DNA of 64,000 nucleotides. Source: Flammeovirgaceae bacterium (lineage in GTDB: Bacteria > Bacteroidota > Bacteroidia > Cytophagales > Cyclobacteriaceae). Positions 1 through 9,988 of the stretch are shown in pieces (positions within the stretch are counted from its first letter, which is position 1; each line of letters starts with the position of its first letter). The notes below the pieces were generated by a model. That model saw nothing but the letters and a program-made list of their open reading frames with translations. It was not told the DNA's origin and did not search any database. The stretch spans positions 62,001 through 126,000 of the forward strand of contig JAJTEH010000003.1 of NCBI GenBank assembly GCA_021298355.1, in the 5' to 3' direction. Made by a program: the position numbers and the translations under genes.

Positions 1-759
1 ACCGCGCTCAGACTCTCTTATGAATTTTACAATAATATCTCTTTCTTCACTTGCAGGCAGTTCGGCTTCAATCATTTCTAATGCTTTAGAATTGTTAAGT
101 CCTTTCATGAAAACATATCTGTAGATTTCCTGAATTTCATTAATTTTTTCAGTTGTAAATCCTCTTCTTTTTAAACCCACAGTATTGATACCTGCATAGG
201 TAAGGGGTTCGCGTGCAGCTTTGGTAAAAGGGGGAACATCTTTACGAACTAAAGAACCACCGGATAGCATCACGTGGGCACCTACTTTAACAAATTGGTG
301 TAAGGCAGAAGCGCCACCAATTATGGCCCAATCGTCTATCGTAACGTGTCCTGCCACTTGCACTGTGTTAACTAAAATGCAATTGTTACCAATTATACAA
401 TCATGGGCAACGTGTACATATGCCATTAACAAGCAGTTTTTACCAATAACAGTTTTCATTTTGTCAACGGTACCACGGCTTATGGTCACATATTCGCGGA
501 TTACAGTATTGTCGCCAATAAATGTTTCTGTTTTCTCTCCCGAAAACTTTAAATCTTGTGGGATGGAAGAAACTGAAGCTCCCGGATAAATTTTTACATT
601 TTTACCTAATCGAGTTCCTTCCCATAGTATAGCTCCTGGGCCTATCCAGCAACCATCTTCGATTACTACATCTTTTTGAACTGTGGCAAAAGGTTCTATT
701 GTAACGTTAGCACCAATTTTTGCTTCTGGGTGTACGTTGGCTAAAGGATATTGGCTCAT
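1..759 (-). CDS. lpxA: Acyl-ACP--UDP-N-acetylglucosamine O-acyltransferase (3' end outside window)
   Basis: First step of lipid A synthesis: transfer of a 3-hydroxyacyl chain from ACP to UDP-GlcNAc in the cytoplasm. The reading frame is open from the ATG at 759 to the window edge, 253 codons, and only a few residues of a roughly 260-residue family are missing. Translation shows hexapeptide left-handed beta-helix repeats (IGANVTI, IGDNTVI, IGNNCIL) and the AHDC segment at about residues 118-121 with the catalytic histidine (H119). The start ATG overlaps the TGA of the upstream lpxC-fabZ gene by four bases (ATGA), so the two are translationally coupled. Part of an lpxD/lpxC-fabZ/lpxA lipid A block. 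Confidence 0.95.
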   Translation of the reverse strand, partial: MSQYPLANVHPEAKIGANVTIEPFATVQKDVVIEDGCWIGPGAILWEGTRLGKNVKIYPGASVSSIPQDLKFSGEKTETFIGDNTVIREYVTISRGTVDKMKTVIGKNCLLMAYVHVAHDCIIGNNCILVNTVQVAGHVTIDDWAIIGGASALHQFVKVGAHVMLSGGSLVRKDVPPFTKAAREPLTYAGINTVGLKRRGFTTEKINEIQEIYRYVFMKGLNNSKALEMIEAELPASEERDIIVKFIRESERG

Positions 760-2153
760 GGATTTTTTCTTACTATGCTGGCAATCATTGTACCTTCACA
801 AACAAGCGTGTTACCTACATAAGCGCGGCCGCTCATTTTGGCAATTCCTCGTTTTATTGGGGCGAGTAAATCGCATTGTATTACAAGCGTATCGCCTGGT
901 AAAACCATTTTTCTGAATCTGAAATTTTCTATTCCTAAGAAATAGGTCCAGTAGTTTTCGGGATCCGGAACGGTGTGTAAAACGAGAATACCTCCGATTT
1001 GCGCCATAGCTTCTACCTGAAGTACGCCTGGCATTACCGGATTGCCGGGGAAATGTCCTTGAAAGAAGTTTTCGTTCATGGTTACATTTTTTACTCCTGC
1101 CACACTTTCATTATCCAAATAGATGATTTTATCAATCAATAAGAATGGATAACGGTGCGGTAATGTTGCTGTAATTTTATTGATATCCATTACAGGCGGC
1201 AAACTAGGATTATACTTTGGGCGACCTTGTTTGTCGGCCTCGGCCATGGCTTTCTTTAGCTTTTTGGCAAAGGCAACATTGGCTGCGTGGCCTGGGCGGG
1301 CCGCTAATACTTGCGCCTTTAATGGTCTTCCGGCTAATGCTAAATCTCCCACAACATCTAGTAGTTTGTGGCGTGCAGGCTCGTTCTTATAGCGTAACTC
1401 AACGTTATTTAAAATGCCTTCGTGTTTTACTTCTACTTTTGGTTTGCCCAGCATTTTGGCTATGCTGGCTAGTTCGTCTTCTTTAACTACTCTGTCAACA
1501 ATCACGATGGCGTTATTTAAATCTCCGCCTCTGATCAGGTTATTTTTATAAAGCATTTCCAGCTCATGCAAAAAGCAAAAAGTTCGGCACGAGGCTATTT
1601 CTTTTTCAAATTGTCTTATATCGGTTATAGATGCATGCTGGCTGCCCAACACAGGTGAGTTATAATCAACCATTACCGTTACCCTGTAATCATCGAGCGG
1701 TAAGGCTGCTATTTCTACATTACGGGCTGCTTCTCTGTAGAATATGGGTTCATGAACATCGAAGAAGTCACGAAGGGCGTTTTGTTCTTCCGTTCCGGCT
1801 TCTTTTAAAATATTCACAAACTCGATAGAGCTGCCATCCATAATGGGGCACTCGGGTCCATCTAATTGTATCAGTACGTTATCGATCTCTAACCCAACTA
1901 ATGCTGCAAGCGTATGCTCGATGGTACTTACACGGCCACCACTTTGTTCTATGGTTGTGCCGCGCGATACATCAACAACGTTATCGCAGTCGGCATCAAT
2001 TATGGGAGAGCCGGGTAAATCGATACGTTGGAATTTTATACCATGGTTTGGTTTTGCAGGAACGAAAGTCATGCGGGTGGGAGCGCCAGTATGAAGTCCT
2101 ACACCGGAAATCGTTACCGATTTTTGGATTGTTTGCTGTTTGATGTTGAGCAT
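756..2153 (-). CDS. lpxC-fabZ: Bifunctional UDP-3-O-acyl-GlcNAc deacetylase / 3-hydroxyacyl-ACP dehydratase
   Basis: Single 465-residue protein joining two enzymes. Residues 1 to about 300 are LpxC, the zinc deacetylase that commits the cell to lipid A: the zinc ligands appear as IEHTLAAL (H80) and HKLLDVVGD, and the general-base histidine lies in RPGHAAN. Residues about 320-465 are FabZ, a hotdog-fold dehydratase, with catalytic H367 in GHFPGNP and E381 in QVEAMAQ. The fusion is characteristic of Bacteroidota and couples lipid A commitment to hydroxyacyl-ACP use. The stop overlaps the lpxA start; lpxD lies 85 bp upstream on the same strand. Confidence 0.96.
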   Translation of the reverse strand: MLNIKQQTIQKSVTISGVGLHTGAPTRMTFVPAKPNHGIKFQRIDLPGSPIIDADCDNVVDVSRGTTIEQSGGRVSTIEHTLAALVGLEIDNVLIQLDGPECPIMDGSSIEFVNILKEAGTEEQNALRDFFDVHEPIFYREAARNVEIAALPLDDYRVTVMVDYNSPVLGSQHASITDIRQFEKEIASCRTFCFLHELEMLYKNNLIRGGDLNNAIVIVDRVVKEDELASIAKMLGKPKVEVKHEGILNNVELRYKNEPARHKLLDVVGDLALAGRPLKAQVLAARPGHAANVAFAKKLKKAMAEADKQGRPKYNPSLPPVMDINKITATLPHRYPFLLIDKIIYLDNESVAGVKNVTMNENFFQGHFPGNPVMPGVLQVEAMAQIGGILVLHTVPDPENYWTYFLGIENFRFRKMVLPGDTLVIQCDLLAPIKRGIAKMSGRAYVGNTLVCEGTMIASIVRKNP

Positions 2154-2238
2154 GTTGTCAAACTAAAAGTTTGCAATTTAGCCCGATTTATTGGTATAAA
2201 CCAACAGCAAGGTTTTTTGTGTTTTTCAATCGTTTTAA

Positions 2239-3273
2239 TTAACCACCAGTCTTTTTTTCAAGTTCGGCCAGTCTTTGGTTTAATTCCGGTAGTTTTTTAA
2301 ACAATGCGTACGATTTAAAGTATTCGCGTATATCAAATACGGGATATCCGATTAGTCTTTGGCCTTCTTCATTTATTGATTTGGAAACACCCGCTTGTGC
2401 CCCAATGCTGGTTTTGTTTGCAATTACAAGATGTCCGGCAATGCCAACTTGCCCGGCAATCATACAGTTTTCGCCTACTTTAGAGGAACCAGATATGCCC
2501 GACTGCGCGGCAATAACAGTGTTCTTTCCTATTTCCACGTTGTGGGCTACTTGTATCAGGTTATCGAGTTTTACGCCTTGTTGAATGATAGTGGCGTCTC
2601 CGAATAAGGTGGCACAGTCTATAACTGTGTTGGCGCCTATTGCTACATTATCTTCTATTACTACGTTTCCTAATTGCGGAATAGTTTTATACGATCCATC
2701 TGCCTGTGGTGCAAAACCGAAACCATCGCTTCCAATTACTGTACCGGAGTGGATTACGCAGTTATTCCCAATGCGTGTATCGGCATATATTTTTACACCA
2801 GAGTGGATAATGGTATTATCGCCTATCACTACATTATCTCCAATGTAAGCATGCGGATAAATTTTAACGTTGTTCCCTATTTTACACTTATTGCCTATGT
2901 AAGAAAATGCTCCACGGTATATAGCATTTCCAACACTTACCTGCTGGCCAATAAAGCAAGGTTCTTCAACTCCACTTTTTTGAAAACTGATTAGCTTGTG
3001 ATATTCTTCTAAAAGAATGGTGAAACTTACGTAGGGGTCTTCTACTAAAATAAGAGTGGTGGTTATATCTTTCTTTGGAACAAAATCTTTTTTAACAATT
3101 ACTGCCGAAGCATTCGTTGTATAAATAAATTGTTCATACTTTGGATTTGATAAAAAGGAAAGCTGCCCTTGTTTCGCGTCTTGAATTTTCGCTAGCATGC
3201 TTATTTTATCCTCGCTTTTACCTTGTATCTGGCCACCTAACATGGCAGCAATTTGACCTATTGTAAACTCCAT
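2239..3273 (-). CDS. lpxD: UDP-3-O-(3-hydroxyacyl)glucosamine N-acyltransferase
   Basis: Third step of lipid A synthesis, adding the N-linked 3-hydroxyacyl chain from ACP. 344 residues, the normal family length. An N-terminal domain (about 1-100) precedes a long series of hexapeptide repeats ([20 protein letters not shown] and similar). The active-site histidine is in [10 protein letters not shown] short C-terminal helix (about 315-344, [18 protein letters not shown]) would contribute to ACP binding and trimer packing. It leads the lipid A block and starts 55 bp from the 3' end of the HD-domain gene on the same strand. Confidence 0.95.
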   Translation of the reverse strand: MEFTIGQIAAMLGGQIQGKSEDKISMLAKIQDAKQGQLSFLSNPKYEQFIYTTNASAVIVKKDFVPKKDITTTLILVEDPYVSFTILLEEYHKLISFQKSGVEEPCFIGQQVSVGNAIYRGAFSYIGNKCKIGNNVKIYPHAYIGDNVVIGDNTIIHSGVKIYADTRIGNNCVIHSGTVIGSDGFGFAPQADGSYKTIPQLGNVVIEDNVAIGANTVIDCATLFGDATIIQQGVKLDNLIQVAHNVEIGKNTVIAAQSGISGSSKVGENCMIAGQVGIAGHLVIANKTSIGAQAGVSKSINEEGQRLIGYPVFDIREYFKSYALFKKLPELNQRLAELEKKTGG

Positions 3274-3328
3274 AAAAAAAAGACAGAGATTGCTAATTGT
3301 TTAATCTTGTAATTTAGTAAACCTAATC

Positions 3329-4555
3329 TTACAAAGATACATTTTTAGGCCAGCAGAGGTAGTTTTTTTTCACCACCTTAGATAAAGCCTGAATGTTGGG
3401 TAAATCCGATGCTTGAGCTATGTCTATCAAACGGCCATCTTTCATCAATAAGTTTATCTTTTGCCCTTCGGTGTATGCTTCGTTACTTACCGAACCAAAG
3501 GAAACGTAATAAGCCGTTTCGGCTTTCAAAACTTTGTATTGATCGGCCACAGCTTGCTTTACTTTTTCGATAGTTTCTTTCTTTATACTTTCATTAGAAA
3601 ATTTAATCTGAAATAATTTGCGCTGCAATAACGAAGTAGACAAGCCCTCCAAAATATCATCGCTGTGGTTTTGCCATAATTTTAACGCGCCCCAGATGTC
3701 GTGATCATCCAGCTTACCAAAATTTTCGGCAACGTTGCTATGGCTGTTAAAATCATCTATGGTATAATTTCCAGTAAGGAAAAACTGTAAGGCATCGCTG
3801 CAAGGCACTCTTTCACCTGCTTGTTTTAATGCCCTGGCCCGCTTAATAATGTTCACTAACATTCTTTCCGCTGCAACGGCAGTTTTATGTAAATAAACTT
3901 GCCAATACATAAGCCTGCGCGAAGTAATAAAGTTTTCAATGTTGTAGATGCCTTTTTCTTCAACTACCAACTCATCGTTATGAACGGCAAGCATAGCAAT
4001 AATTCGATCTACTCCAATCGTTCCTTCTTCTACGCCAGTATAAAAGCAATCGCGCTTCAGGTAATCCAGCCTATCCATATCTAATTGGCTGCTAACTAAC
4101 TGATGAAAGAATTTTCGCGGATATGCATTTCTGAAAATTTTAAGAGCTAGATCTAAACTACCATCAAAAGCATCGTTTAGTTTGTTCATCAGAACATACG
4201 ATATGCTTTCGTGCCGGATGCCGGGCAACAACGATTCTTCCAATGTATGCGAAAACGGTCCATGCCCAATGTCGTGTAACAAAACTGCTACTTGTGCTGC
4301 TTCAGCTTCTAAATCTGAAATTGTTATACCTTTTGTTTTAAGCGATTCTATTGCGCGCGTCATTAAGTGCATGGCACCTAATGCATGTTGAAAGCGAGTA
4401 TGCCTCGCGCCCGGATACACATACTCTGCCATACCTAATTGGTTGATATGCCTCAACCTTTGAAAGTGAGGATGTTGAATGATATCGAAAATCAGATCAG
4501 ATTGAATGTGTAAAAAACCATACACCGGATCGTTTATTATCTTTTTCTTATTCAC
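3329..4555 (-). CDS. HD-domain phosphohydrolase (dGTPase/SAMHD1-like)
   Basis: Predicted metal-dependent HD hydrolase of 408 residues. Visible motifs are RFQHALGAMHL (first metal histidine), LLHDIGHGPFSH (HD pair) and SQLDMDRLDYLKRD (last aspartate), the arrangement of dGTP triphosphohydrolase and SAMHD1-like proteins; the substrate cannot be read from sequence. I start it at the GTG at 4555, giving M-N-K-K-K-I-I-N-D as in relatives, rather than at a TTG at 4600 that would overlap the divergent porX start. porX starts 40 bp away on the other strand, so the two share a very short promoter region. Confidence 0.85.
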   Translation of the reverse strand: MNKKKIINDPVYGFLHIQSDLIFDIIQHPHFQRLRHINQLGMAEYVYPGARHTRFQHALGAMHLMTRAIESLKTKGITISDLEAEAAQVAVLLHDIGHGPFSHTLEESLLPGIRHESISYVLMNKLNDAFDGSLDLALKIFRNAYPRKFFHQLVSSQLDMDRLDYLKRDCFYTGVEEGTIGVDRIIAMLAVHNDELVVEEKGIYNIENFITSRRLMYWQVYLHKTAVAAERMLVNIIKRARALKQAGERVPCSDALQFFLTGNYTIDDFNSHSNVAENFGKLDDHDIWGALKLWQNHSDDILEGLSTSLLQRKLFQIKFSNESIKKETIEKVKQAVADQYKVLKAETAYYVSFGSVSNEAYTEGQKINLLMKDGRLIDIAQASDLPNIQALSKVVKKNYLCWPKNVSL

Positions 4556-4594
4556 CTCGGCCAATAATTTAGTAACTTGGTAAAAAATGATAGC

Positions 4595-6157
4595 ATGCAA
4601 AGATACAGCATACTTTGGGCAGATGACGAAATAGATTTACTGAAACCCCACATCTTATTTCTGGAACAACGTGGGTATGATATAACTCCTGTAAACAATG
4701 CGAGCGATGCCATTGAACTTTGCGATGAAAAAAGTTTTGATGTTGTTTTTTTGGATGAACATATGCCCGGTATGTCGGGGCTGGAAGCTTTGGGTATAAT
4801 AAAAAATGCAAAACCATCTCTTCCTGTGGTAATGATTACGAAAAATGAAGAAGAGCAAATTATGGAAGAGGCAATCGGCTCTAAAATTGCCGACTACCTG
4901 ATAAAACCTCTGAACCCAAGCCAGATTTTACTTTCCGTTAAAAAGATTTTAGAAAACAAGCGATTGGTTATCGAAAAAACCAACCTGAATTACCAGCAGG
5001 AATTTCAGAAAATCAGTTTGGCGTTTCAGAATAATTTAACCCACGAAGAGTGGGCAGACCTGTATAAAAAACTTGTGTATTGGGAATTGGAAATGGACTC
5101 TGCCGACAACCAAAACATGGGCGAAGTTTTAAATATGCAAAAGACAGAGGCCAACGCAAACTTCTGTAAATTTGTTATGCGCCAGTATGAGAAATGGCTG
5201 AACGATGCCTCTGCTTCTAAACCATTATTGTCGCATCAGGTGATGAAGCGAAAAGTATTTACTGAAACAGGAAAAGGTTTACCGGTTTTTTTGTTTGTGA
5301 TAGATAACCTGAGGTTCGACCAATGGAAAGTAATTGAGCCTGTGTTAACTGAGTACTTTGACGTGGTAGATGAAGACACATACTACTCGATACTACCCAC
5401 CACCACAGCCTACGCGCGTAACGCAATCTTTAGCGGTATGCTTCCAAGCGAAATGGCCAAATCAAATCCGGATTTGTGGGTGAGTGAAGATGATGACGAA
5501 GGTAAAAATAATGCTGAAGCAGATTTTCTCGAAAAGCAAATCAGAAGAAATAATCTTTCCCTGAAATTTACTTATCACAAAGTAAAAAATCTGGAGGAAG
5601 GAAGAAACCTGGCAGATAGTTTTCAAAACTTGTATAAAAACGATTTAAATGTGATCGTATACAACTTCGTTGATATGTTATCGCATGCCCGCACCGATAT
5701 GGCCATGATTCGCGAACTAGCCCCTGACGAATCGGCCTACCGTTCCATCACCAAATCGTGGTTTTTGCATTCTCCCTTGTTAGAGATGTTTAAAAAAATT
5801 GCCGATCTGCCTTGTAAAGTTTTGGTAACAACCGACCACGGCACCATTCGGGTAAAAAGAGCATTTAAAATAATCGGAGATAAAAGTGTAAACACCAACT
5901 TAAGATATAAGCAAGGAAAAAATCTGAGTTTCGATGGAGATAAAGTATTAGTTGCCAATAAACCCGAAAGATTTTTTCTTCCTCGTTTAAACGTATCTAC
6001 TAGCTATGTATTTGCTACCGAAGATCAATTTTTTGCCTACCCCAATAATTACAACTACTACGTTAACTTTTACAAAGATACATTTCAACATGGCGGCATT
6101 AGCCTGGAAGAAATGATTGTGCCTCTGGTTAGTTTAAAACCAAAGAATATAGGATAA
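4595..6157 (+). CDS. porX: PorX-type response regulator with C-terminal PglZ domain
   Basis: 520-residue regulator with a receiver domain (1 to about 120) carrying the acidic pair D10/D11, phospho-acceptor D54 in VFLDEHMPG and the lysine in LIKPL. After a helical linker follows a PglZ domain of the alkaline phosphatase superfamily (about 200-515; FVIDNLRFDQW, TTDHGTIRVKR). In Porphyromonas and Flavobacterium, PorX with the sensor PorY controls type IX secretion genes and gliding; that role is inferred here from architecture. The ATG at 4595 puts the receiver in register; a TTG 18 bp upstream is less likely. Two bases separate it from tsaE. Confidence 0.92.
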   Translation: MQRYSILWADDEIDLLKPHILFLEQRGYDITPVNNASDAIELCDEKSFDVVFLDEHMPGMSGLEALGIIKNAKPSLPVVMITKNEEEQIMEEAIGSKIADYLIKPLNPSQILLSVKKILENKRLVIEKTNLNYQQEFQKISLAFQNNLTHEEWADLYKKLVYWELEMDSADNQNMGEVLNMQKTEANANFCKFVMRQYEKWLNDASASKPLLSHQVMKRKVFTETGKGLPVFLFVIDNLRFDQWKVIEPVLTEYFDVVDEDTYYSILPTTTAYARNAIFSGMLPSEMAKSNPDLWVSEDDDEGKNNAEADFLEKQIRRNNLSLKFTYHKVKNLEEGRNLADSFQNLYKNDLNVIVYNFVDMLSHARTDMAMIRELAPDESAYRSITKSWFLHSPLLEMFKKIADLPCKVLVTTDHGTIRVKRAFKIIGDKSVNTNLRYKQGKNLSFDGDKVLVANKPERFFLPRLNVSTSYVFATEDQFFAYPNNYNYYVNFYKDTFQHGGISLEEMIVPLVSLKPKNIG

Positions 6158-6158
6158 A

Positions 6159-6584
6159 ATGCATAAAAAATTTACAGGCATTACAACGGATACACTACAG
6201 CAACTGGCAAAAGAGTTTATGGCAACGTACTCCGAAAAAGTGTGGTTGCTGCAAGGGCAAATGGGTGCAGGAAAAACAACCTTAGCCAAAGCATTATGTA
6301 AAGCCTTGTTGGTGAACGATACTATGAGTAGCCCTACTTTTTCTATCGTAAACGAGTATAAAACATCTGCCAACGAATCCATCTACCATTTTGATTTTTA
6401 CCGAATCAAAAGTCAACAGGAAGCATTTGATATAGGTGTTGAAGAATATTTTTATTCCGGAAGTTATTGTTTTGTGGAATGGGGCGAAAAGATACCCGAC
6501 CTTTTACCCGACCGTTATGTAACGGTAGCCATACAAATTGAAAGTGAAACCCAAAGAACCATAAGCATTGAAACAAATGGTTGA
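6159..6584 (+). CDS. tsaE: tRNA threonylcarbamoyladenosine biosynthesis ATPase TsaE
   Basis: Small P-loop ATPase (141 residues) that works with TsaB and TsaD to form t6A37 in ANN-decoding tRNAs. The Walker A motif GQMGAGKTTL lies near residues 30-40, the SPTF segment and HFDFYR follow, and the C-terminal FVEWGEKIPDLLPD is typical of the family. It starts one base after the porX stop and its end overlaps the following alanine dehydrogenase-like gene by eight bases, so porX, tsaE and that gene look like one transcription unit. Confidence 0.94.
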   Translation: MHKKFTGITTDTLQQLAKEFMATYSEKVWLLQGQMGAGKTTLAKALCKALLVNDTMSSPTFSIVNEYKTSANESIYHFDFYRIKSQQEAFDIGVEEYFYSGSYCFVEWGEKIPDLLPDRYVTVAIQIESETQRTISIETNG

Positions 6585-7797
6585 AAAGAAAAGTACATTC
6601 GAAACACTGGCTAAAAGCAGTTTATACCCGCAGGAACAATTAATGCCGGTTAGCACTAAAAACCATCGCTTTTTTATTGGCTTACCTAAAGAAATATCGC
6701 CATACGAAAACAGAATTAGTTTAACACCTGATGCGGTTGCTATTTTAGTAAACAACGGACACGAAATTTGGATAGAAACAAAAGCCGGGTTAGGTTCTAA
6801 GTTTACGGATAAGCAATACAGCGATGCCGGTGCAAAAATTGTTTATTCACCTAACGAAGTATATAAGGCAGAGGTGATTTTAAAAATTGATCCACCTACG
6901 TTAGAAGAAATAGAACTTATGCGCCCCGGGCAAGCCTTGATATCGGCCATACAACTAGGCCATTTACAGGTTGAAACATTAGAAGCATTATTAAAGAAAA
7001 GAATTACCGCACTAGCCTTTGAGTTTATTGAAGATAAAGTAGGAGGTATACCCATTATTAGGGCCATGAGTGAAATTGCCGGAAGTTCCGTAATGCTAAT
7101 TGCCAGCGAATACTTAAGTACAACCAATAATGGAAAGGGAGTTATACTAGGAGGTATAACAGGTGTACCCCCAACAAAAGTTGTGATAATCGGAGCAGGA
7201 ACTGTAGGCGAATATGCTGCGCGTGCAGCGCTAGGTCTTGGAGCAGATGTGCAGATTTTCGATAACCACTTGTATAAGTTGAGAAGGATAAAGCAATTGT
7301 TAAGTCAGCAAATTTATACGTCAACAATCGATACACTTACTTTATCTGAAACGTTAAAAACAGCAGATGTTTTAATTGGTGCGCTTCGTGCAGAAAAAGG
7401 AAGAGCCCGACAAGTAGTTACTGAAGAAATGGTAGGCCGAATGAAGGCCGACTCCATCATTATAGATATAAGTATTGATCAGGGTGGATGCATCGAAACC
7501 AGTGAAATGACTACCCTTAACGCTCCTGTATACAAGAGGCATGACGTTATTCATTATTGCGTACCTAACGTGGCCTCAAGGGTTTCGCATACAGCAGCAA
7601 CAGCACTTAGTAACATTTTTACACCCACTATTTTGCGGGCGGCAGAAGAAGGTGGAATGGAAAAAATGATTTTCTCCCATAAAGGATTTATGAAAGGCGT
7701 TTACACGTTTAATGGAGGTTTAACCAACGAATCGCTGGCCAGAAAATTTGGGATGAAATACAAAAACATAGAGCTGCTAATGGCAGCACGGTTTTAA
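6577..7797 (+). CDS. ald: Alanine dehydrogenase-like NAD(P)-binding oxidoreductase
   Basis: 406 residues from the ATG at 6577, a start that overlaps the end of tsaE. The N-terminal domain contains GLPKEISPYENRISLTPD, matching the pyruvate-binding region of AlaDH/PNT proteins, with the lysine in ILKIDPPT. The Rossmann segment is VVIIGAGTVGEYAARAALGLGA. Alanine dehydrogenase (L-alanine + NAD to pyruvate + ammonia) is the best guess, but Bacteroidota members of this family are diverged and biochemical identity is inferred. The last four bases converge with the DUF4835 gene on the other strand. Confidence 0.85.
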   Translation: MVEKKSTFETLAKSSLYPQEQLMPVSTKNHRFFIGLPKEISPYENRISLTPDAVAILVNNGHEIWIETKAGLGSKFTDKQYSDAGAKIVYSPNEVYKAEVILKIDPPTLEEIELMRPGQALISAIQLGHLQVETLEALLKKRITALAFEFIEDKVGGIPIIRAMSEIAGSSVMLIASEYLSTTNNGKGVILGGITGVPPTKVVIIGAGTVGEYAARAALGLGADVQIFDNHLYKLRRIKQLLSQQIYTSTIDTLTLSETLKTADVLIGALRAEKGRARQVVTEEMVGRMKADSIIIDISIDQGGCIETSEMTTLNAPVYKRHDVIHYCVPNVASRVSHTAATALSNIFTPTILRAAEEGGMEKMIFSHKGFMKGVYTFNGGLTNESLARKFGMKYKNIELLMAARF

Positions 7798-8696
7798 TTA
7801 CCAATTATTTTTCCGTACGAGCCTTTATTGGCAGGGTCGAGTGTTGTCATTAAATCGTAGGCTTGCCTGCGTACGGTAAGATCGCCTTCAGAAAAGATGT
7901 TAGATAACTCTTTGGCTTTAGCATCGAAAAAAGAAATAACAAGTATTGCCGTAGGGTTAATGTCTCTTACTTTCTTTACGTCTTGTAAACATTTAAAAAT
8001 TATTTCGCGCGATTGATCCGGTGTTTTATAGAATGTGTCCAACCCTGTGCGATGGTACCTGTAAAAGGCTTTACGCAAATCTTGTGTTTGTCCGTTAATG
8101 TAATTTTCGGCTAACCAATATCTGTTTCTGTTGCTTCCTAAACTTTGCCATCCTTCGCGGTTTGCCGTTTGCGCATTGTTAACTACCAGTTGAGCTTTTT
8201 GAAAGTAGGGCGTTCCGCCTAATTCGCTAAACGTATCGTAATCCACACCGATTATGATATAAGCATAGAAAGCCAACATGCTGGTTAGGTTAGACATGTA
8301 GGTGTTATCGTTAAACTCTAAGGGTTGAGATTCAATATACTCAAACTCCCAATCGCGATCGGCAAAATTAAAAATAAGCGAAGTGTAATTTGTTTGGTAT
8401 ACGGGCCTGGCTGCCTGAACTTGCACCGATGCTTTAAACGAACCTATTGACGGCATTTCGTTTATGTTGATTAGCAAATTGCACGCAATGCGTTCATGTG
8501 CTTTGTAATTATCGGTTGTCCATCTTCGGGTATTCATAAATTGCTCGAAAGCAATTTTCATATCCTTAAAAACGCTCTGGTCGGTAGTGGCTACTTTAGG
8601 GCCAATATTAATGGAAACTTTGCAATTTAATTCTTGACCGAATAATAGAAACGGTGTTGTAAAAAAAAGGAATAGCGTAAAAATTCGTATCAACAT
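7794..8696 (-). CDS. DUF4835 family periplasmic protein (PorD-like)
   Basis: 300-residue exported protein with an N-terminal signal peptide (LIRIFTLFLFFTTPFLLFG followed by Q). The body matches DUF4835: QELNCKVSINIG at the mature N-terminus, then NTRRWTTDNY and YAYIIIGVDYDTFSELGG. The family is restricted to Bacteroidota and is sometimes annotated as type IX secretion component PorD; its mechanism is unknown. It lies just downstream of coaBC (three bases between) on the same strand and converges with the alanine dehydrogenase-like gene by four bases. The pairing with coaBC is a recurrent Bacteroidota arrangement. Confidence 0.85.
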   Translation of the reverse strand: MLIRIFTLFLFFTTPFLLFGQELNCKVSINIGPKVATTDQSVFKDMKIAFEQFMNTRRWTTDNYKAHERIACNLLININEMPSIGSFKASVQVQAARPVYQTNYTSLIFNFADRDWEFEYIESQPLEFNDNTYMSNLTSMLAFYAYIIIGVDYDTFSELGGTPYFQKAQLVVNNAQTANREGWQSLGSNRNRYWLAENYINGQTQDLRKAFYRYHRTGLDTFYKTPDQSREIIFKCLQDVKKVRDINPTAILVISFFDAKAKELSNIFSEGDLTVRRQAYDLMTTLDPANKGSYGKIIGN

Positions 8697-8699
8697 TTT

Positions 8700-9905
8700 T
8701 TAATGAGAGGGTTTCGCCAATTCAACGATTGTTTGCACTATATCGCGTGCCACTTCTTTTTTATTTTTTAACTCGAACTTAATTTTATTTCTGTTTTTCA
8801 GATAGATCGTTATTTTATTAGTCTCATGGCCAAAGCCGGCCCCGGTTTCCTGCAAGGAGTTTAGCACAATCATATCTAAATTTTTCGATTCCAGTTTATT
8901 TAAAGCATTAGCTTCTTCATTTTCTGTTTCAAGTGCAAAACCAACAATAATTTGATCGTTTCTTTTCTGTTTACCTAATGTGGCAGCAATGTCTATTGTC
9001 TTGGTTAGTTGTAGCGAGAATTGCTCTTCTTTCTTTTTAATTTTTTGCTCTGCAACCGTTTCGGGTTTATAATCGGCAACGGCAGCTGCTAAAATGGTAA
9101 TATCCGATTGTGTAAAATGCTTTTCGCAAAGTGCAAACATGTTGGCTGCATTGTTTACTCTGTGCAATACAATGTTGGTGTGTTTAGGGTGCAAGTGTGT
9201 TGGTCCGCTTACTAAATGCACAGTTGCCCCTTCTGTGGCTAACACTTCGGCTAAAGCAAAACCCATCTTACCCGAAGAGTAATTGCCAATAAAACGCACA
9301 GGATCTATGGCTTCGTAAGTTGGGCCCGCTGTAACCAAAATGGTTTTACCCGTTAGTCTTTTGGGGGTAAAATAGTTTTCAAGTATTTCTGTTATTTCTT
9401 CGGGTTCGGCCAAACGTCCTTCGCCAACTAATCCGCTTGCTAATTCGCCATGTGAGGGGTTAATCAGGTGGTTGCCGAACGATACTAGTGTTTGAATATT
9501 TTTTTGTGTTGACGGATGTTGCACCATATCTACATCCATTGCCGGAGCAAAAAACACCGGACATCGTGCCGAGAGATACGTGGCTACCAACAGGTTATCG
9601 CAAATGCCATTTGCCATTTTTGCAAGTGTATGGGCAGTTGCCGGCACAACAACAAATGCATCGGCCCATAAACCTAATTCTACATGGTTGTGCCAGGTAC
9701 CGTTTTCCTGCGAGGCAAAGGTGGAGTAAACTTCATTTTTAGAAAGTGTGCCCACTGTTAACGGTGTAATAAAAGCTTTGGCATCTTCTGTCATAACAAC
9801 CTTTACTTCTGCACCTGATTTAACCAATAAGCGAACCAGCAAGGCTGCTTTGTAGGCAGCAATACTACCGGTTACGGCTACAATAATTTTTTTTTGCGTC
9901 AGCAT
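8700..9905 (-). CDS. coaBC: Bifunctional phosphopantothenoylcysteine decarboxylase / phosphopantothenate-cysteine ligase
   Basis: 401-residue coenzyme A enzyme. The N-terminal half is the FMN-dependent CoaC decarboxylase: VTGSIAAYKAALLVRLL at the start, the catalytic histidine in WHNHVELG, and PAMDVDM. The C-terminal half is the CTP-dependent CoaB ligase: TAGPTYEAIDPVRFIGNYS and the KIKKK segment. The order and length are normal for a fused CoaBC. A strong hairpin plus T-run lies between it and the omega subunit gene, and a near-consensus box (TAATTTAG) sits five bases before its ATG, so it probably has its own promoter. Confidence 0.96.
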   Translation of the reverse strand: MLTQKKIIVAVTGSIAAYKAALLVRLLVKSGAEVKVVMTEDAKAFITPLTVGTLSKNEVYSTFASQENGTWHNHVELGLWADAFVVVPATAHTLAKMANGICDNLLVATYLSARCPVFFAPAMDVDMVQHPSTQKNIQTLVSFGNHLINPSHGELASGLVGEGRLAEPEEITEILENYFTPKRLTGKTILVTAGPTYEAIDPVRFIGNYSSGKMGFALAEVLATEGATVHLVSGPTHLHPKHTNIVLHRVNNAANMFALCEKHFTQSDITILAAAVADYKPETVAEQKIKKKEEQFSLQLTKTIDIAATLGKQKRNDQIIVGFALETENEEANALNKLESKNLDMIVLNSLQETGAGFGHETNKITIYLKNRNKIKFELKNKKEVARDIVQTIVELAKPSH

Positions 9906-9915
9906 ATAGGCTAAA

Positions 9916-9968
9916 TTAAAAAAAAGAAAGGTTCAGAAAAGAAGATGATTTTCTTATTCTGAACCTTT
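9916..9968 (-). terminator. Rho-independent terminator downstream of rpoZ
   Basis: Perfect 12-bp inverted repeat, AAAGGTTCAGAA at 9927-9938 and TTCTGAACCTTT at 9957-9968, followed on the minus strand by a T-rich tract (9916-9926). It sits between the omega subunit gene and coaBC and should end transcription coming from bamD-rpoZ. Confidence 0.85.
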
Positions 9969-9988
9969 GCAGTGTGGCCGACAAAAAA

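Noticed and set aside
4595-6157. PglZ domain as part of a phage defence system
   Set aside because: The receiver domain at the N-terminus and the conserved housekeeping neighbours identify it as PorX.
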